Origin: JANXMY01 sp965246745
GTDB lineage: Bacteria > Armatimonadota > Armatimonadia > Armatimonadales > Capsulimonadaceae
Direction of reading: 5' to 3'
Assembly: GCA_965246745.1 (NCBI GenBank)
Contig: OZ251980.1
Span: forward strand, 682,001-746,000
Length of the DNA stretch: 64,000 nt
Shown piece after piece: positions 1 to 7,269 of this stretch (position 1 is the first letter of the stretch; the number at the start of each line of letters is the position of its first letter). The translations under genes were made by a program, and so were the position numbers. The notes under the pieces are model-generated. The model did not search any database. It worked only from the letters and a program-made list of their open reading frames with translations, and was not told the DNA's origin.

Positions 1-1
1 G

Positions 2-457
2 CACGGAGCGTCCGTCACGTCGGTTTCCTACGCCCCCGAAGCCGAGCTGCACCGCTTCGGCACCCTGTCCGGCCCTCGGCTGCCCGGCACAAATCCACCC
101 GTCTACGAAATTCAAGCCTTAGTCGAAAAACCCACGATTGACTACGCCCGCGCCCACCTGCGCCCGCCCGGCGCTCCCGACGGCCAGTACCTCGTCCATT
201 TCGGTATCCATGCGTTTACCCCAACCATCTTCGACTGCTTGGCGCATCTGATTGACAACAATCTACGCCAGCGCGGCGAGATACAGCTCACTTCGGCCCA
301 AGTTTTATTGATGGAGCGCGAACGCTACCTCGCCTGCGAAGTCGCCGGTATTCGCTGCGACATGGGCGTCCCTGAAGGCTTGGTTGAGACCCAAATCGCC
401 CTCGCCCTGCGCGGCCCGTTTGCCCCGCAGGCCCGCGCCGTTCTCAGCGCATTATGA
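2..457 (+). CDS. UTP--glucose-1-phosphate uridylyltransferase-like protein, C-terminal part
   Basis: Open from the left edge of the window and ending at TGA 455-457; the 5' part is missing. About 151 residues remain. The order of motifs fits the C-terminal half of GalU-type nucleotidyltransferases, which make UDP-glucose from UTP and glucose-1-phosphate: a VEKP segment, then a YLVHFGIHAFTPTIFD strand like the GRYVLTPEIFD of GalU, GEIQLT (product-binding region) and a D-M-G-x-PEG segment matching the family's D-I-G-x-PEGY. I infer the sugar specificity only from these motifs; another nucleotide-sugar pyrophosphorylase is possible. It is the end of an upstream unit about which the window says nothing. 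Confidence 0.75.
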   Translation, partial: HGASVTSVSYAPEAELHRFGTLSGPRLPGTNPPVYEIQALVEKPTIDYARAHLRPPGAPDGQYLVHFGIHAFTPTIFDCLAHLIDNNLRQRGEIQLTSAQVLLMERERYLACEVAGIRCDMGVPEGLVETQIALALRGPFAPQARAVLSAL

Positions 458-510
458 GGTACAATGGGCATTGATTTGAGATTTCTCTGTGTCGGATTAC
501 TGGCAGTTTT

Positions 511-798
511 ATGACGCTTAATGAACGCTGCATGCTGGTTGGTCTTGTTGTTGGCGGCAGCGGCGGCTTTTGCGAAGGATTGCTGAATGAGCAAGCATGG
601 CACGCAAGAGGGCATTACGGTCCTGAGCCTGACTGGTTCTACGGTTTAATCGCGATGATGATATTTGGCGTCATTGGAAGCTTTTTCGGTGCAGTTATCG
701 CGGAGGTTGTCAACAAGGCGAGCAAGCCTCAAAAGGAAGTATCTGCCAATGCAGAAGATTTAACAGGAACGGTGTGGCCTCCCCCTCCCAAAGCATAA
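511..798 (+). CDS. Small putative membrane protein
   Basis: A 95-residue protein I do not recognise. It shows two hydrophobic, glycine-rich stretches (roughly residues 8-24 and 46-66) separated by a polar loop, and a polar C-terminal tail ending PPPPKA, so it is probably an inner-membrane protein. Base composition is lower in GC than the neighbouring genes. A 16-codon reading frame at 464-514 ends with a TGA that overlaps this ATG (ATGA), which could be a coupled leader peptide or chance. No clear Shine-Dalgarno is seen before the ATG. Reality as a gene is likely but not certain. Confidence 0.5.
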   Translation: MTLNERCMLVGLVVGGSGGFCEGLLNEQAWHARGHYGPEPDWFYGLIAMMIFGVIGSFFGAVIAEVVNKASKPQKEVSANAEDLTGTVWPPPPKA

Positions 799-870
799 CA
801 GCTATTAACTCACGAAGGCAACTCCACGGTGGGATTGAAATTCTCGGCTGTGGGGCGCGGGCGCCGATTG

Positions 871-928
871 GCCGCCTTCGCGGGCAAAGAAGTGTGGCAG
901 AATTTTATTCCGTACCCGCGCAGGCGGC
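871..928. repeat. Imperfect palindrome of the CCGCCT(T/G)CGCGGG type
   Basis: The 14-nt arms gccgccttcgcggg (871-884) and cccgcgcaggcggc (915-928) pair with one mismatch around a 30-nt loop. The same core motif recurs in the larger palindromes at 2900, 5861, 11222 and 13775, so this is probably a degenerate member of that set. The stretch 799-960 between two genes holds nothing else I can support. Confidence 0.5.
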
Positions 929-960
929 TACCGGGCGCTTTGCATAAAGAGTTATATTTG

Positions 961-1236
961 ATGACAATCACTTTAGAAATCCCCACCAGTCAGGAGAAAG
1001 AGCTGCGCGAGATTGCGTCGCAGCGCGGTCAAGACCCGGAAGCGTTTCTGCTGTCGCTGATAGACGAAGCGATTTTGTTTGAGGGAATGGAACCGATTCC
1101 TGATGACGACCCGGAGGAACTCGCCGCGAATGTTGCCGCCATTCAGCGAGGGCTGGACGACTTTGCGGCGGGTCGCCACCGCCCTGCGGAACAGGTCTTC
1201 GCGGATATGAGAGTGCGGCATGGTATACCGGGTTGA
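961..1236 (+). CDS. Antitoxin of a ParE/RelE-type module
   Basis: A 91-residue acidic protein. The N-terminal ITLEIPTSQEKELREIA segment looks like the short beta strand plus helix of ribbon-helix-helix DNA-binding antitoxins, and the C-terminal half (PIPDDDPEELAANVAAIQRGLDDFAAGR) is the usual acidic helical toxin-binding tail. The reading frame is open upstream to a GTG at 829, but the protein similarity pattern starts at ATG 961, so I use that. It overlaps the downstream toxin gene by 17 nt, the normal arrangement of such operons. The toxin gene is broken, so this antitoxin is now unpartnered or serves only as an anti-addiction factor. Confidence 0.7.
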   Translation: MTITLEIPTSQEKELREIASQRGQDPEAFLLSLIDEAILFEGMEPIPDDDPEELAANVAAIQRGLDDFAAGRHRPAEQVFADMRVRHGIPG

Positions 1237-1563
1237 ACTGGCCGACCAAGCAGATGCCGAGCTTGATGCTGCCTATCTTTTCCACTTGCAGAAGTCTCCC
1301 GACTCTGCAATTCGCTGGTACATGGGCGCTCAGGCCGCAATAGCGTCGCTTTCTGCATTTCCGCGCCGCTGCCCCCGTGCACGGGAAGATGTCTTTTACT
1401 CGGGCCAAGAAGTGCATCAGTTATTGTATGGGTATTGTATGGGACGGGGCGCAGCGCCTACCGCATTTTATTTATAGTCCTCGACGCTGACGCAGAGGTT
1501 CGCGTTGTTCGGTTTCGTCACGGGGCAAAGCAGTCGCGGCAGCAGGCTCAAGAAGAAAACTAA
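1220..1563 (+). pseudogene. ParE/RelE-type toxin, frameshifted by an 11-bp tandem duplication
   Basis: The start matches RelE/ParE toxins (MVYRVELADQADAELDAAY) but the frame stops at 1477. The second frame continues with SAYRILFIVLDADAEVRVVR and FRHGAK up to TAA 1561-1563, the classical C-terminal strand pair of the family. The break coincides with an exact tandem repeat of tattgtatggg at 1422-1432 and 1433-1443. Deleting one copy restores one frame reading ...HQLLYGTGRSAYRIL..., a normal toxin of about 103 residues. The toxin is a ribosome-dependent RNase or gyrase poison in known relatives; here it should be inactive unless the duplication reverts by slippage. This reading is strongly supported by the sequence itself. 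Confidence 0.85.
1422..1443 (+). repeat. 11-bp exact tandem duplication in the toxin gene
   Basis: Two adjacent copies of tattgtatggg. The duplication length is not a multiple of three and is the sole cause of the frameshift in the ParE/RelE-type gene. It is one of three such short duplications in accessory genes of this window. Confidence 0.95.
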
Positions 1564-1602
1564 ATTTCACAACACAATTTTTAGGAGAAACACAAACCCA
1601 TC

Positions 1603-2892
1603 ATGTCTACGGCAATTACGAATGTTCAGGCGCGGCAGATTCTCGACTCGCGCGGCAATCCCACCATTGAAGTGGATGTTTACCTGGAAGACGGCACGCT
1701 CGGGCGGGCCGCCGTGCCGTCGGGGGCCTCGACCGGCGCGAATGAGGCGGTGGAGATGCGCGACGGCGACAAAAAAGTCTACGGCGGCAAAGGCGTGCTG
1801 AAAGCCGTCGAGAATGTCAACGAGCGGATTGCACCCGAGCTGATTGACCTCGACGCCACCGAGCAGGTCGCGATTGATGAGCTGATGATTCATCTCGACG
1901 GCTCGGAGAACAAAGGCAAGCTCGGCGCGAATGCCATTCTCGGGGTCTCGCTGGCGGTCGCCAAAGCCGCCGCCCGCGCCCTGGGCCTGCCGCTGTACCG
2001 CTACATCGGCGGCACTTCCGCCCGGCAGCTTCCGGTGCCGATGATGAACATCATGAACGGCGGCAAGCACGCCGATTCCAACGTAGACATGCAGGAATTC
2101 ATGGCGATGCCCGTCGGCGCGTCGTCATTTGCCGAAGCCTTGCAGTGGGGCACCGATGTTTACCATGCCCTGAAGGGCGTCCTCAAAACACGCGGCCTTG
2201 CCACAGCGGTCGGCGACGAAGGCGGGTTTGCACCGAACCTGCCGTCGAACGAGGAAGCCATTCGGGTCATCCTGGAAGCGATTGACAAGGCCGGCTACAA
2301 AGCGGGCGAGCAGATCATGATTGCGATGGACCCGGCGGCGTCCGAGTTTTATGACAACGGCTCGTATGTGCTGAAAGGCGAAGGCCGGACACTCTCGGGC
2401 GATCAAATGGTGGACTATTACGCCGATCTCGTCGAAAAGTACCCGATTATCTCCATTGAAGACGGCCTGGCGGAAGACGACTGGGCCACCTGGCGCAAGC
2501 TGACCGAGCGGATCGGCCACAAAGTCCAGCTTGTCGGCGACGACCTGTTCGTCACCAACACCAAGTTCTTAGGGCGCGGGATTGATACCCAGACCGCGAA
2601 CTCCATTTTGGTGAAAGTCAACCAAATCGGCACCCTGACCGAGACGCTGGCCGCGATTGAGATGGCGAAGCACGCCGGTTACACGGCGGTCGTCTCGCAC
2701 CGCTCGGGCGAGACCGAAGACGCGACCATTGCCGATATTGTGGTCGCCACGAACGCCGGGCAGATCAAGACCGGCGCTCCGGCCCGCACCGACCGGGTGG
2801 CCAAGTACAACCAGCTTCTTCGGATTGAAGAAGCGCTGGGCGATACGGCGACCTTCCACGGCCTCAAGTCCTTCTACAACTTGAAGAAGTAG
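1603..2892 (+). CDS. eno: Enolase (phosphopyruvate hydratase)
   Basis: Glycolytic enzyme that interconverts 2-phosphoglycerate and phosphoenolpyruvate in the cytoplasm. The 429-residue length is normal. Hallmarks visible: the N-terminal ILDSRGNPTIEVDV, the mobile-loop SGASTG, MMNIMNGGKHADS, GDEGGFAP (catalytic Glu), SIEDGLAEDDW (Mg ligands), GDDLFVTN with the following LVKVNQIGT carrying the catalytic Lys, and the C-terminal signature SHRSGETED. An AGGAG ribosome site stands at a good distance before ATG 1603. It starts 39 nt after the broken toxin frame and is followed by a 160-bp palindromic element. Nothing is unusual in the protein. Confidence 0.98.
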   Translation: MSTAITNVQARQILDSRGNPTIEVDVYLEDGTLGRAAVPSGASTGANEAVEMRDGDKKVYGGKGVLKAVENVNERIAPELIDLDATEQVAIDELMIHLDGSENKGKLGANAILGVSLAVAKAAARALGLPLYRYIGGTSARQLPVPMMNIMNGGKHADSNVDMQEFMAMPVGASSFAEALQWGTDVYHALKGVLKTRGLATAVGDEGGFAPNLPSNEEAIRVILEAIDKAGYKAGEQIMIAMDPAASEFYDNGSYVLKGEGRTLSGDQMVDYYADLVEKYPIISIEDGLAEDDWATWRKLTERIGHKVQLVGDDLFVTNTKFLGRGIDTQTANSILVKVNQIGTLTETLAAIEMAKHAGYTAVVSHRSGETEDATIADIVVATNAGQIKTGAPARTDRVAKYNQLLRIEEALGDTATFHGLKSFYNLKK

Positions 2893-2899
2893 CGATTAG

Positions 2900-3059
2900 G
2901 AACCCGGCACTTCTACTAGACTAACCTGCTAGAAATGATGGGTTGCTTTTTTCCTCGGATTTCAATCCGGGTCTTCTGAAACGCGAGTGTCCGCCTGCGC
3001 GGACAAAAGAGCCGAACCTCTCCATCCTAGCAGGTTAGACTACTAGTAGTGCCGGGTTC
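2900..3059. repeat. 160-bp inverted-repeat element (MITE-like)
   Basis: Arms of 33 nt at 2900-2932 and 3027-3059. The outer 12 nt (gaacccggcact) and the inner 10 nt (aacctgctag) are perfectly complementary, with mismatches in the middle. The interior holds two smaller hairpins, one with the cgcctgcgcgg core found in other repeats here. It fills the gap between eno and the amidase gene. It could be a non-autonomous mobile element or a very long terminator; no transposase is nearby. Confidence 0.8.
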
Positions 3060-3076
3060 TTTGCTTGTAATCTGTT

Positions 3077-3970
3077 ATGTTCACCCGCCCCAACATCGCC
3101 GGGTTCTTACAGGGATTGTTCGTCCTGCCCCTTTGCGCCCTCTTCGGCGGCCTCATCGCCCTGCTGTTTCGGTGGCATGGGGCTGCCGCGCTCGCAAGCG
3201 CCGCCGTCTGCGCCCTGTTCCCGCTGGCGGGGGCATTAAAGACCCGCCAGTGGGCCTTGCTGTCGGGCCTGTGCGCCGGCATCGTCGCCTCGGTGTCGCT
3301 GTTTGCCGCGCTGGCCCCCGCGCATGCCCAAATGCCTACAAAACCACTCGCGGGCTTTGTAATCTGCGTTGACCCCGGCCATTCGTCGGAAACCAGCGAG
3401 GGCACGGCCAGCCGCGACGGTCGGCTGACCGAGCGGCATGTCAACTGGATTGTCGCCCAGCGCCTTGAAGCCTATCTGCGGGCCGACGGCGCAACGGTCG
3501 TGCCGACCAAGACTCACGAAAACCAAGTCGTCCCCAACCGAACTCGCGCCGAGATCGCCAATGCCGCCGGGGCAAAATTGTTCCTGCGCCTGCACTGCGA
3601 CTCGGGCGAAGCGTCCGGCCTTGCGACCTATTACCCCGACCGGCAGGGCACACGCTTCGGGGTCACCGGCCCGTCGCCGGCGGTGATGACCGCCAGCCAC
3701 CGCGCCGCCGCACTTTTCCAGCCCGCCGTGATCGCCGCCCTGCACGGGGCGCTGCGAAATGCCGGCATCAAAGGCGACTCCCAAACCGGCGTGGGCGGCA
3801 AGCAGGGAGCGCTCACCGGCTCCATCTTTTCGCAGGTTCCCGCGCTGACTGTCGAGATGTGCGTCCTGACCAACGCCCACGATTACAAGTTTATCCGCAC
3901 CGAAGCCGGGCAGGACCAAATGGCGCGGGCGCTGCTGGCAGGCGTGGAAGCGGTTGCGGCAGAGCAGTGA
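3077..3970 (+). CDS. N-acetylmuramoyl-L-alanine amidase (Amidase_3), membrane anchored
   Basis: 297 residues. Residues ~8-85 form three hydrophobic segments, then an AHAQ processing-like site, so the catalytic domain is probably held outside the inner membrane. The domain has the zinc-amidase pattern: VDPGHSS (first His), LTERHVN (Glu), LRLHCDSG (second His) and LTVEMCVLTN (catalytic Glu). Such enzymes cut the bond between MurNAc and L-Ala in peptidoglycan. Multiple N-terminal membrane spans are unusual, since most relatives carry a simple signal peptide or AMIN domain. The ATG lies 5 nt after a TGTAAT box (3066-3071), which suggests a leaderless transcript; no Shine-Dalgarno is visible. Confidence 0.85.
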   Translation: MFTRPNIAGFLQGLFVLPLCALFGGLIALLFRWHGAAALASAAVCALFPLAGALKTRQWALLSGLCAGIVASVSLFAALAPAHAQMPTKPLAGFVICVDPGHSSETSEGTASRDGRLTERHVNWIVAQRLEAYLRADGATVVPTKTHENQVVPNRTRAEIANAAGAKLFLRLHCDSGEASGLATYYPDRQGTRFGVTGPSPAVMTASHRAAALFQPAVIAALHGALRNAGIKGDSQTGVGGKQGALTGSIFSQVPALTVEMCVLTNAHDYKFIRTEAGQDQMARALLAGVEAVAAEQ

Positions 3971-4011
3971 ACCTTACCCCGTCTCGCTCCAAGAAAGCCA
4001 GTCCTTGTATT

Positions 4012-5859
4012 ATGACCCAAACCGAAGAAACGACTGTCGCCTGGGACTTGAGCGATTTGTTCGCCGGGCCGGACGACCCCAAAATTGACGAAGCGCTGCA
4101 AATCGCCAAAGCGCGGGCGGAAGCGTTTGCGGCAAAATATCAGGGCAAAATCAACAGCCCCGAGCTGACTGCCGAACGGCTGCTCTCGGCCATCACCGAG
4201 TACGAAGCGCTCTGGCAGGACGGCGGCAAGCCCGGCACTTACGCCCGCCTGCGCTTCTCGGCGGACACGAGCGATCCCGCGCGGGGGGCGCTGATGGCGC
4301 GGGTGTCGGAGGAGACGACCCGGCTGTCCCTGCCGCTGGTTTTCTATCGTTTGGAGCTGGCGCAGGTGGCCGACGAGATTATCGGGCCGCTTTTGGGCGA
4401 CCCCGCGCTGGCCCCGTATCGGTACTACGTTCACTTGGTGCGTGCGGGACGGCCGCATCAGCTTTCGGAGATTGAAGAAACCCTGCTGGCGCGGTTTTCC
4501 AACACCGGCCCGGCGGCATTTGTCCGGCTGTCCGGCGAAATCCGGGCGGCGACTGTCTTCACGCCGGCCCTGCCCGACGGCACGACCCCCGCGCTGAACT
4601 TGTCCGGGCTGGGGGCGCTGTACGCCTCGCCCGACCGGGCGGTGCGCCAGGCGGCGGCGGAAGCGTTTGCCGCCGGGGCGAAGATCAACCTGAAAACGCT
4701 GACGTTTATTCTGAATACGCTGCTGCAAGACAAGGCCGTTTCGGATGAAATTCGGCATTACGAGACGCCCGAGGCGACCGGCTTCCGGCGCGATGAGCTG
4801 CCGCGCGAGACGGTGGAGCTGGTCACGGACACGACCGCCGCGCATTACCCGCTGGCCGCGCGTTACTACCATTTAAAGCGCGAGATTTTAGGACTGGACA
4901 CCCTGCGCGACTACGACTTAGCCGCGCCGCTGTTCCAAGCCGCCGAGACGGTGCCGTTTGCCGAGGCAAAAGAGATTGTTTTAGACGCCTTCGGGCGATT
5001 CTCGCCCTTGATGCGCGAGCTGGCCGCCGAATACTTCGACAAGGGATGGATTGACGCCGCGCCGCGCCCCGGCAAGCAGGGCGGGGCCTACTGCAACGGC
5101 GGGACGCCCGACGCGCACGGGTATGTGTTTCTGAACTATCTCGGCAAGCTCGGCCATGTGATGACCCTGGCGCACGAGCTGGGCCACGGGGTCCACGGGT
5201 CACTTGCCCGCGAGCAGACTTATTTCAACATGTTCGGCACCCTGCCGATGGCCGAAGTGGCCTCGACACTCGGCGAAATGCTGGTCTTTGACAAGCTGCA
5301 AGCCGGGGCCTCGGCGGAGACACGCTTGTCCATGCTGGCGGACAAAATCGAAGGCGCGATTGGGACGATTATGACGACCACGGGCCGCTACCGCCTCGAA
5401 AAAACGATCCACCGGCAGCGGCGCACGAGCGGCGAGATGACCCCGGAGCAGATTTCGGACCACTGGCAGGGCGAAATGGCGGCAATCTACGGCGACTCGG
5501 TCGAGATCACCGACCGCCTGCGCTTGTCGTGGAGCTTTATCCCGCACTTCGTCAATTCCCCGTTTTATTCGTACCCCTATGCGTTCGGCGAGCTGTTTGC
5601 GCTGTCGCTGTTCCAAAAGTCCAAAGATGACGGCCCGGCGTTCGCCGACCGCTACCTGACCCTGCTGCGGGCGGGCGGCAGCGCCTCGCCGCACGAGTTG
5701 GCAAAGATCGTCGGCGTGGATTTAGATGACCCTGCGTTCTGGACCGGCGGCTTCCGGGTCGTCGAGCGATTGCTGGAAGAGTTTGAGGAGCTGTGGGCGG
5801 AGTTTCGGGAAGGGAAACAGGGCGCAGACGCGACGGCAGAGGGACGAGGGCATGTGTGA
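4012..5859 (+). CDS. pepF: M3 family oligoendopeptidase (PepF-like)
   Basis: 615 residues when started at ATG 4012 (the frame is open further upstream but overlaps the amidase gene). Cytosolic zinc metallopeptidase that degrades short peptides. The zinc motif is HELGH in LAHELGHGVHGSLA, followed by EVASTLGEML with the third zinc ligand Glu. The start MTQTEETTVAWDLSDLF is the usual PepF beginning. It begins 41 nt after the amidase stop with no strong ribosome site. The last residues (about the final 15, GKQGADATAEGRGHV) run into the start of the palindromic repeat at 5861, so the native stop may have been replaced by one written by the repeat region. Confidence 0.92.
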   Translation: MTQTEETTVAWDLSDLFAGPDDPKIDEALQIAKARAEAFAAKYQGKINSPELTAERLLSAITEYEALWQDGGKPGTYARLRFSADTSDPARGALMARVSEETTRLSLPLVFYRLELAQVADEIIGPLLGDPALAPYRYYVHLVRAGRPHQLSEIEETLLARFSNTGPAAFVRLSGEIRAATVFTPALPDGTTPALNLSGLGALYASPDRAVRQAAAEAFAAGAKINLKTLTFILNTLLQDKAVSDEIRHYETPEATGFRRDELPRETVELVTDTTAAHYPLAARYYHLKREILGLDTLRDYDLAAPLFQAAETVPFAEAKEIVLDAFGRFSPLMRELAAEYFDKGWIDAAPRPGKQGGAYCNGGTPDAHGYVFLNYLGKLGHVMTLAHELGHGVHGSLAREQTYFNMFGTLPMAEVASTLGEMLVFDKLQAGASAETRLSMLADKIEGAIGTIMTTTGRYRLEKTIHRQRRTSGEMTPEQISDHWQGEMAAIYGDSVEITDRLRLSWSFIPHFVNSPFYSYPYAFGELFALSLFQKSKDDGPAFADRYLTLLRAGGSASPHELAKIVGVDLDDPAFWTGGFRVVERLLEEFEELWAEFREGKQGADATAEGRGHV

Positions 5860-5860
5860 C

Positions 5861-6135
5861 GAGGGCATGTATGACGAGGGCGTTGATTGTGTGCGAGGGC
5901 GTGAACGCCCTCGCTGGGGAGCGAAGCGCTGAGGTCCCGCCTGCGCGGGACAAGAATAGGACAAGAAACCGAGCAAGAGACATTCTTCCGCCACGCAGGT
6001 GGCGGCTTGGCGTCCGCGCCCCCCAGCGAGGGCGTTCACGCCCTCGCACACAATCAACACGCCCTCGTACACAATCAACACGCCCTCGACGACACCGCCC
6101 GCGCAACAACCAACGCCCTCGTCATACATGCCCTC
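5861..6135. repeat. Large inverted repeat built of GAGGGCGTG units
   Basis: The left arm (5861-5919) and right arm (about 6021-6135) share, in opposite orientation, a gagggcatgtatgacgaggg end, a gttgattgtgtgcgaggg middle and a self-palindromic cgagggcgtgaacgccctcg core. The right arm has two extra ~21-nt units (gccctcg-tacacaatcaacac type), so one arm has expanded. The centre holds a tcccgcctgcgcggga hairpin. The same family recurs at 45401. It covers nearly all of the 370-nt gap between pepF and the next gene. Confidence 0.85.
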
Positions 6136-6170
6136 ATTCCCATGCCGTCGCTTTTATGCCCGCGCCTGCA

Positions 6171-6199
6171 TTGACGCCCCAGTACATTCGTGGTACAAT
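6171..6199 (+). promoter_or_regulatory. Sigma-70-type promoter of the small gene at 6231
   Basis: TTGACG (6171-6176), 17-nt spacer, TACAAT (6194-6199). The start codon is 31 nt after the -10 box and has an AAAGGAGAG ribosome site, so this is a conventional leadered gene. Confidence 0.8.
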
Positions 6200-6230
6200 A
6201 GTTTTGACCAGCAGCTCAAAGGAGAGTACC

Positions 6231-6425
6231 ATGTCACAGAATATTACCCAAGATTCGGTCGGCTCGCCGACTTTGGAGCAGCAGCACTCGCACCTCAAAG
6301 AAGTGCATGAGCATCTGCGCCACGCGTCCACCTCGGACAACGCCGACGAAATCCGCGAGCGCCTGCGCCGCGCCGAACTAGCCTTGCAGCGACACGAGCA
6401 GTCCGCCCCAGCCGCCAAGAATTAG
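6231..6425 (+). CDS. Small hydrophilic helical protein
   Basis: 64 residues, unrecognised. The sequence is rich in Glu, Arg, His and Gln with heptad-like spacing (LEQQHSHLKEVHEHLRHA, then IRERLRRAELALQRHE), so it is probably an amphipathic helical or coiled-coil cytosolic protein. It has its own consensus promoter, a strong Shine-Dalgarno and a strong terminator, so it is a well expressed single-gene unit despite its size. No function can be given. Confidence 0.75.
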   Translation: MSQNITQDSVGSPTLEQQHSHLKEVHEHLRHASTSDNADEIRERLRRAELALQRHEQSAPAAKN

Positions 6426-6437
6426 CCTTAAACAATC

Positions 6438-6477
6438 AAGCCCCGCCGGGACACTGAAGTCCCGGCGGGGCTTTTTT
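6438..6477. terminator. Bidirectional rho-independent terminator
   Basis: 15-bp stem AAGCCCCGCCGGGAC / GTCCCGGCGGGGCTT (6438-6452, 6459-6473) with a 6-nt loop, a T run on the plus side and an A-rich flank on the other. It separates the small plus-strand gene from the convergent methyltransferase gene and can serve both. Confidence 0.92.
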
Positions 6478-6486
6478 GCGTGTCGC

Positions 6487-7269
6487 TCAGCCGTCCGGCG
6501 GCTTCACAGCAAAGTAAAACAAGCGGTCGGAGCGCTTCTTCGGCGGGTCCAGCGAGTACGCATCGTAGATCGTGACCCCGGTGAACCCGGCGGCTTGGAG
6601 CCAGGCGGTCAGCTCGTCTTTGGAATACGCTCGCTGCCGGTGGACTTCGGTGAACGGAGTGCGTACCCCGGAGCCGTCGTCGTAGGAAAAGCTCATGCGG
6701 ATCGTGCAAAGGCGGGTTTCGGAGTCGTAGCGCGAACGCCAGCGGTAATGGAGCGGCTCGTCCCGGCGCGTACAGCTTTGGTTGAACATGCCCTCGGCCA
6801 GCGCGTATTCGGTGTTGACATCGAAAAAAAACGACCCGCCGGGAGCGAGATGCGCGTAAACGCGGGCCAGCGCGGACTGCACGCGCTCCGGCTCTAAAAT
6901 ATAGTTGAGGCTGTCGAACAAGCAGACGGCGGCCTCGAACTTCGCCGCGCCGAGGTCAAGCTCGGCGGCGTCTTGCTGCACGAAGGGAATGGAGAGGCTC
7001 TCGGCGGCGGCCCGCACGCGGGCTGCCGCCAGCATGCCCGCCGAGAGGTCCACCCCGGTCGGCGCGTACCCGCGCCCGGCCAAAAGGCGCGACACGGTGC
7101 CGGTGCCGCAGGCGAGGTCGAGCACGGCTCGGGGGGACTGCCCGTGCTTTTTCCAGACTTTTTGCAGGTAATCCACCCAAAAGCGGTACGGGACCCCGGC
7201 CATCAAGTGGTCGTAGTAAGGGGTCACGGGACCGAACGACGCTTCGTCAGGCACGGGCCGGCTCCGCAT
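6487..7269 (-). CDS. Class I SAM-dependent methyltransferase
   Basis: 260 residues if started at the ATG at 7269, which begins MRSRPVPDEASFGPVTPYYDHLM and fits the family better than the longer open frame to 7386. Motif I is VLDLACGTGTVSRLLA, followed by GVDLSAGMLAAAR (acidic end of strand 2), a QQDAAELDL motif and FEAAVCLFDSLNYI, the usual order of a Rossmann-type SAM methyltransferase. The substrate is unknown. It overlaps the end of the upstream MFS gene by 23 nt, so the two are co-transcribed and coupled. Together with an exporter of the MFS_3 type it could modify or handle a small molecule, but this is inference. Confidence 0.85.
   Translation of the reverse strand: MRSRPVPDEASFGPVTPYYDHLMAGVPYRFWVDYLQKVWKKHGQSPRAVLDLACGTGTVSRLLAGRGYAPTGVDLSAGMLAAARVRAAAESLSIPFVQQDAAELDLGAAKFEAAVCLFDSLNYILEPERVQSALARVYAHLAPGGSFFFDVNTEYALAEGMFNQSCTRRDEPLHYRWRSRYDSETRLCTIRMSFSYDDGSGVRTPFTEVHRQRAYSKDELTAWLQAAGFTGVTIYDAYSLDPPKKRSDRLFYFAVKPPDG

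Noticed and set aside
3883..4872. 329-codon antisense frame opposite pepF
   Set aside because: No motifs; explained by codon bias of the sense gene.
5861..6135. CRISPR array
   Set aside because: Repeated units lack unique equal-length spacers and form inverted arms; no cas genes are in the window.
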